Assembly: GCA_029252405.1 (NCBI GenBank)
Contig: JAQXBM010000094.1
Coordinates: forward strand, 1-49,967
Direction: 5' to 3'
Length of the DNA: 49,967 nt
From: Crocinitomicaceae bacterium
Lineage (GTDB): Bacteria; Bacteroidota; Bacteroidia; Flavobacteriales_D; Crocinitomicaceae
Below are positions 39,958 through 48,758 of this stretch, piece by piece; position 1 is the stretch's first letter; each line of letters opens with the position of its first letter. The notes beneath the pieces are model-generated. The model was given only the letters and a program-made list of their open reading frames with translations. It searched no databases and was not told where the DNA came from. The position numbers and the translations under genes were made by a program.

Positions 39958-41052
39958 CTACTGAACCGAAATTTTCCAATTTGAATCAAATTCTTCGACA
40001 ATACTTTCAATAGTATCGACATCACCAACAATCTCCTCAAGGATTTGAATCGAATCCAATCGACCTGCGGGAAATGAGAACAACCCATTGGGATTTTTAA
40101 TCGCGACGAACAGTTTGTTGTTTTTGAAAGATAACATGATGTCACGTCCAAAGCGTTCTCTCAATTCTAGCATCTTTTCCATCATTTTTGACGATAGAAT
40201 ACGTTTCGTTTCAGCTTGATCTGTTCCATACGCAACGTAGTGTTCCGAGAAACGGGCATCTTCCAACTGCACTTTTTCTTCTTGCTTGAATTTGAAACTT
40301 GCAATGCGGTCTGTTTTTGAGGTAAAAGTAGTCGGAACGATCACTGTGCGGCCCTTCAAAGATTTGTTGAATGAGGTCCAGCCGTATAATCCACGAAACG
40401 TATAGTACATATTTTCTGCACTCTTTGAGCCGAAGATATTCTTTGAAACATACTGATAAAGCATCACGAACATATTCAAAAACGGAATGTTCAGCAGAAA
40501 ATTGATGACCTTATTTTCAGTAGTTCTTTCCGTAAAGCCAATATCCGCGACTTGAACGTTTGTTCTGTTGACTTTCGAGCGCATTTGTCCAAAAGTGTGA
40601 GCGTGTGTTCCCTTTTTTATCCAAGGAAACAAATGACTTTCTCGTACATGATTCGTGTCAAGTTGGGAGATTTGCGTGAACTCAGACTGAGGAAACAAAC
40701 CTTTGGTCATTTTAACGAATGTCGCTGCTTCCAATTCTTTGAATTTGCGGAAGAGATAAGTGAATACTGAGCTAGAGATAAACTGAAGGATGAGCAATCC
40801 TGCCAACGGGTAAAGATGCTGATACGGATTTTCAGGATTGTCTCCAATGGGATTGACGTACTTTGAAAGTGCACCGAAATCAACTTTCAAAAAATAGCTG
40901 AACATAAAGAGAATGACTGCAACGAAGTACAGTCCCAAAATGAGCCACATCAACTTCTGAAGAATACCAGTAACGCGTTGTTTCCTGTAAATGGAATCGA
41001 GGTCCTGACGCGTTTCCTCATATACCTGTTGTATTCTTTCACTGCTCGTCAT
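39958..41052 (-). CDS. DUF3137 membrane protein
   Basis: 364 residues from the ATG at 41052, which comes 1 nt after the DUF1266 stop; the frame is open to 41088, but the earlier start would run through that gene. Two membrane helices lie in the first 110 residues (QKLMWLILGLYFVAVILFMF and PLAGLLILQFISSSVFTYLF). The cytoplasmic remainder has the DUF3137 pattern: GLYGWTSFNKSLKGRTVIVP, ARFSEHYVAYGTDQAETKRI and LSFKNNKLFVAIKN. DUF3137 proteins often accompany LemA; no LemA gene is in the window. Function unknown. Confidence 0.87.
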   Translation of the reverse strand: MTSSERIQQVYEETRQDLDSIYRKQRVTGILQKLMWLILGLYFVAVILFMFSYFLKVDFGALSKYVNPIGDNPENPYQHLYPLAGLLILQFISSSVFTYLFRKFKELEAATFVKMTKGLFPQSEFTQISQLDTNHVRESHLFPWIKKGTHAHTFGQMRSKVNRTNVQVADIGFTERTTENKVINFLLNIPFLNMFVMLYQYVSKNIFGSKSAENMYYTFRGLYGWTSFNKSLKGRTVIVPTTFTSKTDRIASFKFKQEEKVQLEDARFSEHYVAYGTDQAETKRILSSKMMEKMLELRERFGRDIMLSFKNNKLFVAIKNPNGLFSFPAGRLDSIQILEEIVGDVDTIESIVEEFDSNWKISVQ

Positions 41053-41053
41053 T

Positions 41054-41869
41054 TCACCATGAAATTGTGTTCCAAGGACTCTTTGCATCGGAAACCGTTC
41101 CCTTGCAGTACCTCAAATAATCTTTAAAATAATCCTCACCGTACATCGGGTGCTTGTACATATCCAGTGCAAATCCAATACTTAGGCTTCTTCCGAAATC
41201 TTCCCAAGAGTTGAAATTCTCTTTTGCCATGGCTGTTGCTTTTCCGATAACGTCCCAAGCTTCCTTTTCAGAAATCAATTCAGCAGTGAACGCACGTCGA
41301 GCCTGTCCAACAAGGTTGCAAATGTCCCAAGCCATCGTTCCGATTTCCATGTCCGAATCAAACTCTATGATTTTATGGCTTTTGAGAATGTCGATGATTT
41401 TATGCTCGTCCAATGCTGTCAAAATTCTCTGAGCCCGCTCATTTTTACCAAAATTCTCTTGCATTTTTATGTTCCATTCTTCCTTTGGAACCGAGGTGTA
41501 CATGGGGTAAATGACGTCAAAGTAAGCCCGTCGACCTTCAGATAAATAATAGTTTGTCAGATCGAGGTAACTTTCCCGCTTTTCGATTCCCCAGCCTTGC
41601 AAGTAAGGATGAAGTCGTTTGGAAATTTTGCCATTCTTTGACCATTCGAGTATGTTCAAATCCATCCCGTTGTAAGCTGCGAGTACTCCGTGAAGGGCAA
41701 TTCCGAACTTCTGCTGTTCTGATAAGCTACTGTTTCCAGCGTAGTTGAATTTCACCGGTGAATTATCGGCTTCTCTGTATCCTTGAAAGAGATAGCGAAC
41801 GACGAATGCGGCGATAAAAAAACCAATGACTCCGTATTTAAACCAAGGTTGTGAAAAAAGTTCTTGCAT
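41054..41869 (-). CDS. DUF1266 protein with N-terminal membrane helix
   Basis: 271 residues. A single helix (WFKYGVIGFFIAAFVVRYLF) anchors a helical domain with the DUF1266 signature AWDICNLVGQARRAFTAELI, then EKEAWDVIGKATAMAKENFN and SWEDFGRSLSIGFALDMYKH. Function unknown. It precedes the DUF3137 gene with 1 nt between stop and start, so the two are translationally linked. Confidence 0.88.
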   Translation of the reverse strand: MQELFSQPWFKYGVIGFFIAAFVVRYLFQGYREADNSPVKFNYAGNSSLSEQQKFGIALHGVLAAYNGMDLNILEWSKNGKISKRLHPYLQGWGIEKRESYLDLTNYYLSEGRRAYFDVIYPMYTSVPKEEWNIKMQENFGKNERAQRILTALDEHKIIDILKSHKIIEFDSDMEIGTMAWDICNLVGQARRAFTAELISEKEAWDVIGKATAMAKENFNSWEDFGRSLSIGFALDMYKHPMYGEDYFKDYLRYCKGTVSDAKSPWNTISW

Positions 41870-41900
41870 AGAATGAGTGGGGTTTAGAAATCGATACGAA

Positions 41901-42701
41901 TTATTTCAAAATTGAACTGGCGATAAATGCTTTCAAATCCGCTAAACTTCCATTGAAACAATCGAAATCGTTCTTAATGTTATCAACCATGTATTGATCT
42001 GTCTTTTGCCAAAGTACCCATTTCGTTCCTTTCCAAGCGCCGGGCATTCTTGGTTCCGTCCCAGGGTTGTAATCTGCGACCCACAGCGGATATTTCGCGA
42101 ACTTCTCATCTGTCAAATAAGAACTCCCGATATTGATGTCAGTGTAAATTATTGGTGTTCGGCCTGTTTTAGTTTCCACCATTTGAATGAAGGTCATTAA
42201 ATCTGCTAACACTTTTTCTTTGTCGCTTCCAGGGATGATACTTTTTTCCTCGAAATCAACGATAGGCGAGAGGTCATTGTCGTCCATTTCCTTAATAGCG
42301 TTGACAAAATTTGCAGATTGTGGGCCTGGAGCATCATCTGACATATAGAAATGGTAAGCTCCACGAATGAATCCTTTTTCTTTGCTCAATTTCCAGTTGT
42401 TTTTGAAGTCAGGATCTGTGTACGTAATTCCCAATGTGCTTCTTGAAATCACAAAGCTCAAACTGTCGTTTTCTTTTTTGAGGAGTTCCATTTCGTCTCC
42501 TTGCCACTTGGAAATATCTATTCCATAAGTAAGCGATGGTTCGACAACTTCGTTTTCATCTGAATTTGAAGAGTCAGTTTCACTCAAAGTGTCCTTGTCA
42601 GTGTCGGTGTTGGATTGTTCGCTGTCCGAACTTGTTTCATTCGTGCAAGCTGCAAACGCGATGAATAATAATGTGAATAGGGGATAGAATAAAGTGTTCA
42701 T
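41901..42701 (-). CDS. GH25 (lysozyme-type muramidase) lipoprotein
   Basis: 266 residues. MNTLFYPLFTLLFIAFAAC is a lipoprotein signal (Cys19), followed by an acidic Ser/Thr/Asp-rich linker (about 20-58) and a GH25 barrel: YGIDISKWQG with the catalytic-site Asp, FIRGAYHFY, SPIVDFEEK with the Asp-x-Glu pair, TPIIYTDINIG, LWVADYN and KWVLWQKTD. It should cleave peptidoglycan between MurNAc and GlcNAc. Because it is lipid-anchored it could act on own or foreign cell walls; the acidic linker suggests surface display. It is in the leftward run with the M43 protease. Confidence 0.93.
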   Translation of the reverse strand: MNTLFYPLFTLLFIAFAACTNETSSDSEQSNTDTDKDTLSETDSSNSDENEVVEPSLTYGIDISKWQGDEMELLKKENDSLSFVISRSTLGITYTDPDFKNNWKLSKEKGFIRGAYHFYMSDDAPGPQSANFVNAIKEMDDNDLSPIVDFEEKSIIPGSDKEKVLADLMTFIQMVETKTGRTPIIYTDINIGSSYLTDEKFAKYPLWVADYNPGTEPRMPGAWKGTKWVLWQKTDQYMVDNIKNDFDCFNGSLADLKAFIASSILK

Positions 42702-42737
42702 ATGATAAGTTGTGTTAGGCTTACAAAGTACAAAATT

Positions 42738-43316
42738 TTAGTACTCTATTTTCTTTGGGATTGGACGAATGTATTGTTCGTTACGCACATATTTTCGGAA
42801 ATATAATCCTTGCAGAGAAAGTAAGATATTCGCTCGATAGAATGGATGCTCGAAATCGTCTGCGCTTAGGAAATGAAGGTGAGCTTTAGCGACAGTGCCA
42901 GAAGAAATCTGACCACTAGAGCGGGGCATGGTGTCGATCATGTGTGATATTTTGGCGAATTTACTTTGGTCATAGGTTTCACCGTCATATTTCCGAAGTG
43001 CCGCCCGTTCAAGCAAGTCGAGGCTTAATTCCACTTCTCCATAGATAGTTCGCAAATGTGGGTTCTGAAGTGGAATCAACTGTCCTTGATCAATGTTGTT
43101 TTGGTAATAATTCCGATAATCTTCTGGTGAGGCAGACTGGAGAAGTCCTTCATCAAGAAACAATACTTCCAATGTGTCGAGTTCACCTTCTAAATTGCGC
43201 GAACTTTTTGCAAATTCATTTTCTAGGTATGAGTACAATTCATCCTCAACAGCGTATTCTCCTGAGCAACTGAAAAGAATAGCACTCAAAATGAAAAACA
43301 GAACGGAAATTTTCAT
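42738..43316 (-). CDS. lipoprotein, function unknown
   Basis: 192 residues. MKISVLFFILSAILFSC is a lipoprotein signal (Cys17). The mature protein is largely helical and hydrophilic, with LEGELDTLEVLFLDEGLLQS, VELSLDLLERAALRKYDGE and a C-terminal LSLQGLYFRKYVRNEQYIRP. No family recognised. It is 3 nt after the Cys-rich lipoprotein gene and 36 nt before the GH25 gene. Confidence 0.77.
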   Translation of the reverse strand: MKISVLFFILSAILFSCSGEYAVEDELYSYLENEFAKSSRNLEGELDTLEVLFLDEGLLQSASPEDYRNYYQNNIDQGQLIPLQNPHLRTIYGEVELSLDLLERAALRKYDGETYDQSKFAKISHMIDTMPRSSGQISSGTVAKAHLHFLSADDFEHPFYRANILLSLQGLYFRKYVRNEQYIRPIPKKIEY

Positions 43317-43319
43317 AGT

Positions 43320-43712
43320 CTATTTTACATGAACGACATAAGGTTGCATGTCATTCAAGGTGTCACTGCAATCTACACTCTGAGCATGTACACAGCCGAG
43401 AATAGTATCGGAACCAATGCTTTTTGCTTTGAAAAGAAGAGCTTTTGTTCTATCGCAACCATCGCAATCGTCTGGGTAAGGAATAACCGTTTCCTCCCCA
43501 AGGTACTCCAAATGATTCAAGTCATCTTTATTCGGGGAGCAGTAACCGCAGCAAGAATTAGTGGTGTAGTAAATCTTAACGATATCATCTATTTGAACTG
43601 AATATACCTCCTTGTTTTTGTAATCATCCGGGTTCTTCGTTTCTGTGCATGAATATAACGCACTCGAGAGCACAGCAATCAATCCAACTAGAAGAAAGGT
43701 ATTCCGTTTCAT
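43320..43712 (-). CDS. Cys-rich lipoprotein, function unknown
   Basis: 130 residues. The signal ends in ALYSC (Cys22). The mature part has seven cysteines, including SCCGYC (54, 55, 58) and DCDGC (83, 86), then Cys107 and Cys115, which could form disulphides or bind a metal. No family recognised. It starts 6 nt after the M43 protease gene, so the two are cotranscribed. Confidence 0.77.
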   Translation of the reverse strand: MKRNTFLLVGLIAVLSSALYSCTETKNPDDYKNKEVYSVQIDDIVKIYYTTNSCCGYCSPNKDDLNHLEYLGEETVIPYPDDCDGCDRTKALLFKAKSIGSDTILGCVHAQSVDCSDTLNDMQPYVVHVK

Positions 43713-43718
43713 TCGATC

Positions 43719-45692
43719 CTATTTCTTGTAAAACTTCGCCATTCCTTTCGCTGTTCCAAGGTAGTAAGTTCCAGAACTCAACGCTGAAATATTTAAATGA
43801 ACAAGGTTACCATTGGTTGATTGAACGCTCGTCAGGTCATTTACTTCTTTGCCAAGGAGATCGACAATTGAATAAGCACCTAGATCATTTTGCATCAATT
43901 GGAAAGAGATCAAATTCTCTGCAGGGTTCGGGTAGACTTGAATCGCTTCGTCTATATCAATTTCATCTGTGGAAACAAGTCCCGTTACACTGATATTATC
44001 AATAAAAGTTGCCGATCCATTGCCCGTTCCGTTGCGGTCTTTGTCGTATTTATGTGATCCTGCAAATTCAATAGTGAAGACGGTTCCATCATACGCAGAC
44101 AAGTCATATGTGAGGGTAGTGAAACCAGTATCGTCGTCTCCTGTAGACTCCACTTGGATGACTGAACCTTCTTGCTGCCCGTTTATCAGTACGACCAAAT
44201 TGGTATAGTTGTCGTTACTCGTGCGCAATTGCATTTTGTCAAATTCCAATTGAAGATCAGTGGTATACGTCGCGTCAACACACATACTGAAGGAAGTCTT
44301 GAAATATGGATTCCATAAATCTTGAAACGCCTCGGTCGTATTTGGAGTTTGGAAACTAGGACTGGTTGAGCTTTGCTCGGTTCCATCAATCAGCAATCCA
44401 AACGAACCAGATTCCGCAGCACTTGGATCAACGGTCATTTCATTTTTCATCGATTCATACACTTCAAACTGGTCAAGCGCATCTGCTCCAGCTTCAAAAT
44501 CATTTAAGTATGGGATAGAAATTCCACCAACAACCACTTTCTTGCTGTACGTATCTGATGAGATTCCATCGCTCACTGTCAGGGTAACGTTGTAAATTCC
44601 ATCTACCCAATAAGTGTATTCAGGAGATTCGGCAGTTGATGTTCCGCTGCCATCTCCAAAATCCCAGCTGTACGAGGAAATCCCCCCCTCTGATACATTG
44701 TAGAATCTAAATTCTTTGTTAATCAGGCATGTTTCATCTGCTCTCACATAAAACTCTGCATCAAGCGGAGGAATAGCACACAATAAATAGGCACGCTCAT
44801 TTTGAAGCGTCCACAATGCTTTTTCCAATTGTCCTTCAGTAATATCAATACGGCATTCTTTCGAAGCATAAGAGAGTATGTTGGTCACTTGGGGCAGGTA
44901 GGCTTGTCCATTTTCGTCCGTGTCTGTTCCTTCATAAATACAACCATCGTTATCAATTTCTCCACTCAAATTTGGGTCTGCAGGGGTATCGCAAATCAAA
45001 TCACCCTGCGTTGCGCAATCAGAACCATCAACAGCCTCATCGCCAAAAGTAGTTGAATGCGTATGGTACAATCCTAGGTAATGTCCCATTTCATGTGCGA
45101 GCGTGCTTCCGTTATTCATGCATGACGTTGCTTGCATGATGAAATCAAGTCCTCCTGGAAATTGAGCATGACCGCAAATTGATGACGATCCGCTAGTTGC
45201 TGAGTTCGCAACGTAGATGTTAACTACGTTATCTTGGCTGTAGGCTGCATCTAAATCCGCCATTTGCGTTTTATTGTAATCGAAATAGGTTGAGTTATTG
45301 ATGATGTCAATTCCACCGCACTGATAGAAATGGATACTGGCATCAATGTAAAAATCATTCATTCTATCCAAAGCGAGTAATGCTTCAGCCTCAGAAATAC
45401 CTCCAAGTCCATTATCATCATTGATAAGGTGTAATTGAACGGGAACATAAATCGTTGATCCACCATACGCCTTTACCTCTGCAGGAGCCTCCGATCTGTT
45501 GATCCAATGTTCATTGAATTCTTGCAGTCGTTCTATATTAGAAGCATCAATGGTCGTTCCGCAATATTTGTCAACTTCTTGGGAGAATCCTGAGAATGAC
45601 AATGCTACAAATAGCGCAACACAAGCAGAAAAGTAGATGTTTTTTGAGCGTGGGGAAAAGTGAATCATCTTGTTCAGTATTAGCGTTTTCAT
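43719..45692 (-). CDS. M43 (pappalysin/cytophagalysin) metalloprotease with PKD and T9SS domains
   Basis: 657 residues: signal peptide (about 1-37, ending FSGFSQ), an M43 catalytic domain (about 75-310), a PKD domain (SSYSWDFGDGSGTSTAES onward), a jelly-roll-like domain (about 390-570) and a type A T9SS domain (IQVYPNPAENLISFQL to AKGMAKFYKK). The zinc site is HEMGHYLGLYH with His200, Glu201, His204 and His210. The later Met-turn, usually N-x-M-(S/D)-Y, reads NILSY, with Leu in place of Met. It should be secreted and cleave proteins. It leads a leftward run of two lipoproteins, a GH25 lysozyme, DUF1266 and DUF3137. Confidence 0.92.
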   Translation of the reverse strand: MKTLILNKMIHFSPRSKNIYFSACVALFVALSFSGFSQEVDKYCGTTIDASNIERLQEFNEHWINRSEAPAEVKAYGGSTIYVPVQLHLINDDNGLGGISEAEALLALDRMNDFYIDASIHFYQCGGIDIINNSTYFDYNKTQMADLDAAYSQDNVVNIYVANSATSGSSSICGHAQFPGGLDFIMQATSCMNNGSTLAHEMGHYLGLYHTHSTTFGDEAVDGSDCATQGDLICDTPADPNLSGEIDNDGCIYEGTDTDENGQAYLPQVTNILSYASKECRIDITEGQLEKALWTLQNERAYLLCAIPPLDAEFYVRADETCLINKEFRFYNVSEGGISSYSWDFGDGSGTSTAESPEYTYWVDGIYNVTLTVSDGISSDTYSKKVVVGGISIPYLNDFEAGADALDQFEVYESMKNEMTVDPSAAESGSFGLLIDGTEQSSTSPSFQTPNTTEAFQDLWNPYFKTSFSMCVDATYTTDLQLEFDKMQLRTSNDNYTNLVVLINGQQEGSVIQVESTGDDDTGFTTLTYDLSAYDGTVFTIEFAGSHKYDKDRNGTGNGSATFIDNISVTGLVSTDEIDIDEAIQVYPNPAENLISFQLMQNDLGAYSIVDLLGKEVNDLTSVQSTNGNLVHLNISALSSGTYYLGTAKGMAKFYKK

Positions 45693-45779
45693 AAGTGATA
45701 CTGTGAAAATAGAGAATTCTAGCTTAACAATTTGGTTTTTTAGAGAATTGATCTTTTTTCAGGATAAGTGTTAAATCTC

Positions 45780-45809
45780 TTGTAGATATTACCTAGGTAA
45801 TTAAATTTG
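45780..45809 (+). promoter_or_regulatory. marR promoter, TTG-N19-TAAATTTG, leaderless
   Basis: TTG at 45780-45782, a 19-bp spacer and TAAATTTG at 45802-45809 match the Bacteroidota promoter. Only 4 nt separate the -7 element from the ATG at 45814, so the transcript should begin at the start codon or within three bases of it. A palindrome fills the spacer. Confidence 0.82.
45788..45801. promoter_or_regulatory. 14-bp palindromic operator candidate inside the marR promoter
   Basis: ATTACCTAGGTAAT is a perfect palindrome lying entirely within the 19-bp spacer between the -33 and -7 elements of the marR promoter. Length and position fit a MarR dimer site that blocks polymerase. Autoregulation is inference. 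Confidence 0.75.
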
Positions 45810-45813
45810 TAGT

Positions 45814-46263
45814 ATGAAAATAGATGATGTAATTCAAAGCAAGTTTCAATCTTCGGCTCAAAGAGCCATGGTTAACGTTAGGTATACGTCGAACTTTTTT
45901 GCAACAAAGCAGAATAAATTCATGGCTGAATTTGGGCTGAGTATGCCGCAATACAACATTTTGAGAATCTTACGAGGAGCGAAGAAATCTATTTCTGTCA
46001 ATGATGTAAAGAGTAGAATGGTGGAGAGATCTCCGAATACTACGCGCTTAATGGACAAGTTATTCGACAAGGATTTAATCGAGCGCGTGCGTTGTGAAGA
46101 CGATCGTCGTGTTGTTTTCGTGAAAATTTCGGAGGCGGGATTAGAGCTACTTCTTAAAATTGACAAAGAATTTGAAAGCGATCGTTCCAACATGTTTGCT
46201 TCCCACCTGACTGATGAAGAGGCTGATACCTTGAGCGATTTGTTAGACAAATTGCGCGGTTAA
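45814..46263 (+). CDS. MarR family winged-helix transcriptional regulator
   Basis: 149 residues. The N-terminal helix is followed by EFGLSMPQYNILRILRGAKK, the recognition region NDVKSRMVERSPNTTRLMDK and the wing LIERVRCEDDRRVVFVKISE with the conserved DDRR, and by C-terminal dimerisation helices. MarR dimers bind palindromes and are released by small ligands or oxidation; there is no Cys in the sensor position typical of OhrR, and its one Cys (in VRCEDD) is in the wing. It starts at a leaderless promoter with an overlapping palindrome. The outer-membrane receptor gene begins 3 nt later, so the two are one operon. Confidence 0.93.
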   Translation: MKIDDVIQSKFQSSAQRAMVNVRYTSNFFATKQNKFMAEFGLSMPQYNILRILRGAKKSISVNDVKSRMVERSPNTTRLMDKLFDKDLIERVRCEDDRRVVFVKISEAGLELLLKIDKEFESDRSNMFASHLTDEEADTLSDLLDKLRG

Positions 46264-46266
46264 TCA

Positions 46267-48687
46267 ATGAAAATCGTTCTACTTATTGCAATGACCTGGT
46301 GTTTGCAATCGGGGCTTGCTCAAACAGGTAATCTTCAAGGGGTAATTCTCGATGCGAAAGAGAATCCTTTGGATTTTGCGGAGGTACTAGTTCTCAATTC
46401 GACAGATTCATCTGTTTATTCCGGAGCCATCACCTTGGCTGATGGAACGTTCAACATTCAAAATATTCCAGCTGGAGAAACGATCGTGAAAACAATTCAT
46501 GCGGATCATCTCATCAAGTATCAAAATATTTCGGTTCGAGCCAACGAGACCATTCAACTTGAGCCGATTCTATTATCAAAAGATATGTCCATCGATTTGG
46601 AAGAGGTCATTGCAGCGGGATCTTTGGATGATTTAAAAGCGGGAATTGACAAGAAAGTGTATTCTGTCGAGCAGGATATCTCTGTTCGGGGAGGTTCAGC
46701 CAACGACATCTTGAACAATATTCCTTCCATTGACGTCGACCAAGATGGAAATGTGAGTTTGCGTGGAGATGGGAACGTGACAATTTTAATCAATGGTCGA
46801 CCAAGTGCGCTGACTTCTGGTAACGGACAAAGTTTATTGGACGCTTTGCCAGCGAATTCGATAGAGAGAATAGAAGTTGTCACCAATCCTTCGGCTAAGT
46901 ACGATCCTGATGGGACATCGGGAATCATCAACATTGTTCTCAAAAAGAACCGAAAACGCGGAATCAATGGGATTGTCTCTGGTACAGCTGCAACAGGGCA
47001 TGTTTACGACGGAACCTTAGGATTAAGTTACCGCGACAGAGGTACCAATTTTTATTTGAATTACACCTTCAATTATTACGAAGGTTATAGAAATTACTTC
47101 AGCGATTTACGCCAGCAATTCGGCACGGATTCTTCCAACTATTTGGATCAAGATAGGGAAGGGACACACTTGAAAATTACGAATGCTTTGGTGCTCGGAG
47201 CTGATTTTGAACTCGATTCCAACAACACGCTAGGTTTTTCGGTGACTGGATCGATTGGAGACAGAGAACGAACTGGATTACTTGTCAACCGCTTGTATGA
47301 CCAAGAGGAAGAGTTGTTCCGCTACTGGACGCGTAACTCCTTTGATCCAGTAAGAAATAGAAATGGTGATTTCAATATAAATCACACTTTCAGACTTCGA
47401 AAAGGAGATGGAAAATGGACGTCAAATGCTACGCAATCGTTCAGTGATCGTGACATAAAAGGCTTTTACGATGAGCGCAATTATGGCTTGGATGGATCTT
47501 CTTACGAATTGGGAGTAGATCAGCAATTGTTTAACGCGACGAAACAGCGTATTACGACTATCCAATCGGATTTCGAATACATTTTTGAAAAGATAAGGGG
47601 GCGAATGGAAGCAGGAGCGAAAGCAATCCTCCGAAACGTGGGTATTTCGACGTATTCCAATCAATACGACTCCATTTCAAATGCCTACATCCCTGATACA
47701 CTATCCGATTTCGATTATATCTACGATGAGCAGGTCTACAGCGTTTATGGGATTTTTGGTCAGCAATTGGGTAAATTCAGCTATCAAGGAGGAGTCCGAG
47801 GAGAGTTCGCACGGCAAATTCCCAACCTCGTTTCAACAGGTGAGAAATACGACAATAACTACGTGAATTTGTTCCCGTCAGCTCATGTGAAGTACAAGCC
47901 GAAAAAGGGAATTGAGTATAGTTTGAGCTACAGCCGAAGAATTAACCGTGCCCGATCGCATCAGTTGAATCCTTTTGCGAGTTATGCCGATCCATTTAAC
48001 ATCCGAAGAGGAAATCCCGCTTTGCAGCCGGAATACATTAATTCGTTTGATTTAGGTTACTCGCTCACTAAGAAGAAAGTGATTTTCTCCGCTAGCATCT
48101 TCCACAGAAGAACCGTAGATGTTATTAATCGTGTGAAGCTCTATTTCCCGAACAATACTGCCGTTGTGACTTATGATAATATTGACAAAAGTGAGAGCAC
48201 GGGACTGGAAACAATTTTCATATACAAGCCAGTCAACTGGTTCAAAAGCACGCTATCGTTTAACGGGAATTACATCGATTATACAAATACTGACACAACC
48301 GTCAATTGGAACAACAGTGGTTTCAATTGGAGAGCGAAATTGATGATTAGCGTTGATTTTTGGAAGCGCACAGCGACACTTCAGATCAATGGAAATTACA
48401 ACGCTCCAAGAGTGACACCTCAAGGAATTGTGTATCCTGGTCCAGCATTGGATATTTCGTTTGAGAAGCAATTGTTGAATCGCAAACTGTCTGTCGGAGC
48501 GCGCGTTACGGATGTGTTTGATACGCGTGGATTCTCGATTGATTTGGAGCAAGAGCGAATTTCTCAGCAATCAGAGTACAAATGGCTGACGCGAAGGTTT
48601 TACCTTACTGTGAGTTACCGCTTCGGAAAACAAGATGTAAAATTGAAGAAAAGACCTTCTAGTGGAGGTGATGGAGGAGGGATGTAG
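46267..48687 (+). CDS. outer-membrane TonB-receptor-like beta-barrel protein
   Basis: 806 residues: signal peptide (MKIVLLIAMTWCLQSGLAQ), a carboxypeptidase-regulatory-like domain (about 22-100; LQGVILDAKENPLDFAEVLV), a plug domain (about 125-240; VRGGSANDILNNIPSIDVDQ, then GNVTILINGRPSAL and SIERIEVVTNPSAKYDPDG), and a beta barrel (OMP_b-brl_3 type) to the C-terminus, with QPEYINSFDLGYSLTKKKVI and the terminal FYLTVSYRFGK strand. A glycine-rich tail follows. Such proteins import siderophores, peptides or lipids, but the ligand cannot be told. It is cotranscribed with marR. Confidence 0.9.
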   Translation: MKIVLLIAMTWCLQSGLAQTGNLQGVILDAKENPLDFAEVLVLNSTDSSVYSGAITLADGTFNIQNIPAGETIVKTIHADHLIKYQNISVRANETIQLEPILLSKDMSIDLEEVIAAGSLDDLKAGIDKKVYSVEQDISVRGGSANDILNNIPSIDVDQDGNVSLRGDGNVTILINGRPSALTSGNGQSLLDALPANSIERIEVVTNPSAKYDPDGTSGIINIVLKKNRKRGINGIVSGTAATGHVYDGTLGLSYRDRGTNFYLNYTFNYYEGYRNYFSDLRQQFGTDSSNYLDQDREGTHLKITNALVLGADFELDSNNTLGFSVTGSIGDRERTGLLVNRLYDQEEELFRYWTRNSFDPVRNRNGDFNINHTFRLRKGDGKWTSNATQSFSDRDIKGFYDERNYGLDGSSYELGVDQQLFNATKQRITTIQSDFEYIFEKIRGRMEAGAKAILRNVGISTYSNQYDSISNAYIPDTLSDFDYIYDEQVYSVYGIFGQQLGKFSYQGGVRGEFARQIPNLVSTGEKYDNNYVNLFPSAHVKYKPKKGIEYSLSYSRRINRARSHQLNPFASYADPFNIRRGNPALQPEYINSFDLGYSLTKKKVIFSASIFHRRTVDVINRVKLYFPNNTAVVTYDNIDKSESTGLETIFIYKPVNWFKSTLSFNGNYIDYTNTDTTVNWNNSGFNWRAKLMISVDFWKRTATLQINGNYNAPRVTPQGIVYPGPALDISFEKQLLNRKLSVGARVTDVFDTRGFSIDLEQERISQQSEYKWLTRRFYLTVSYRFGKQDVKLKKRPSSGGDGGGM

Positions 48688-48718
48688 TATCGAATTCAAT
48701 CATGTGTCGCCAGAAAAT

Positions 48719-48750
48719 CTTTCAATCTTTCAATTCTTAACTCTTTCAAT
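48719..48750. repeat. three copies of the octamer CTTTCAAT
   Basis: CTTTCAAT occurs at 48719-48726, 48727-48734 and 48743-48750, in the short gap between the receptor gene and the convergent AsmA-like gene. It may be low-complexity noncoding DNA; no role is evident. Confidence 0.7.
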
Positions 48751-48758
48751 CTAACACT

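Noticed and set aside
48719-48750. CTTTCAAT octamers as a CRISPR-like array
   Set aside because: Spacing is 0 and 8 nt with no spacers of useful length; this is low-complexity DNA.
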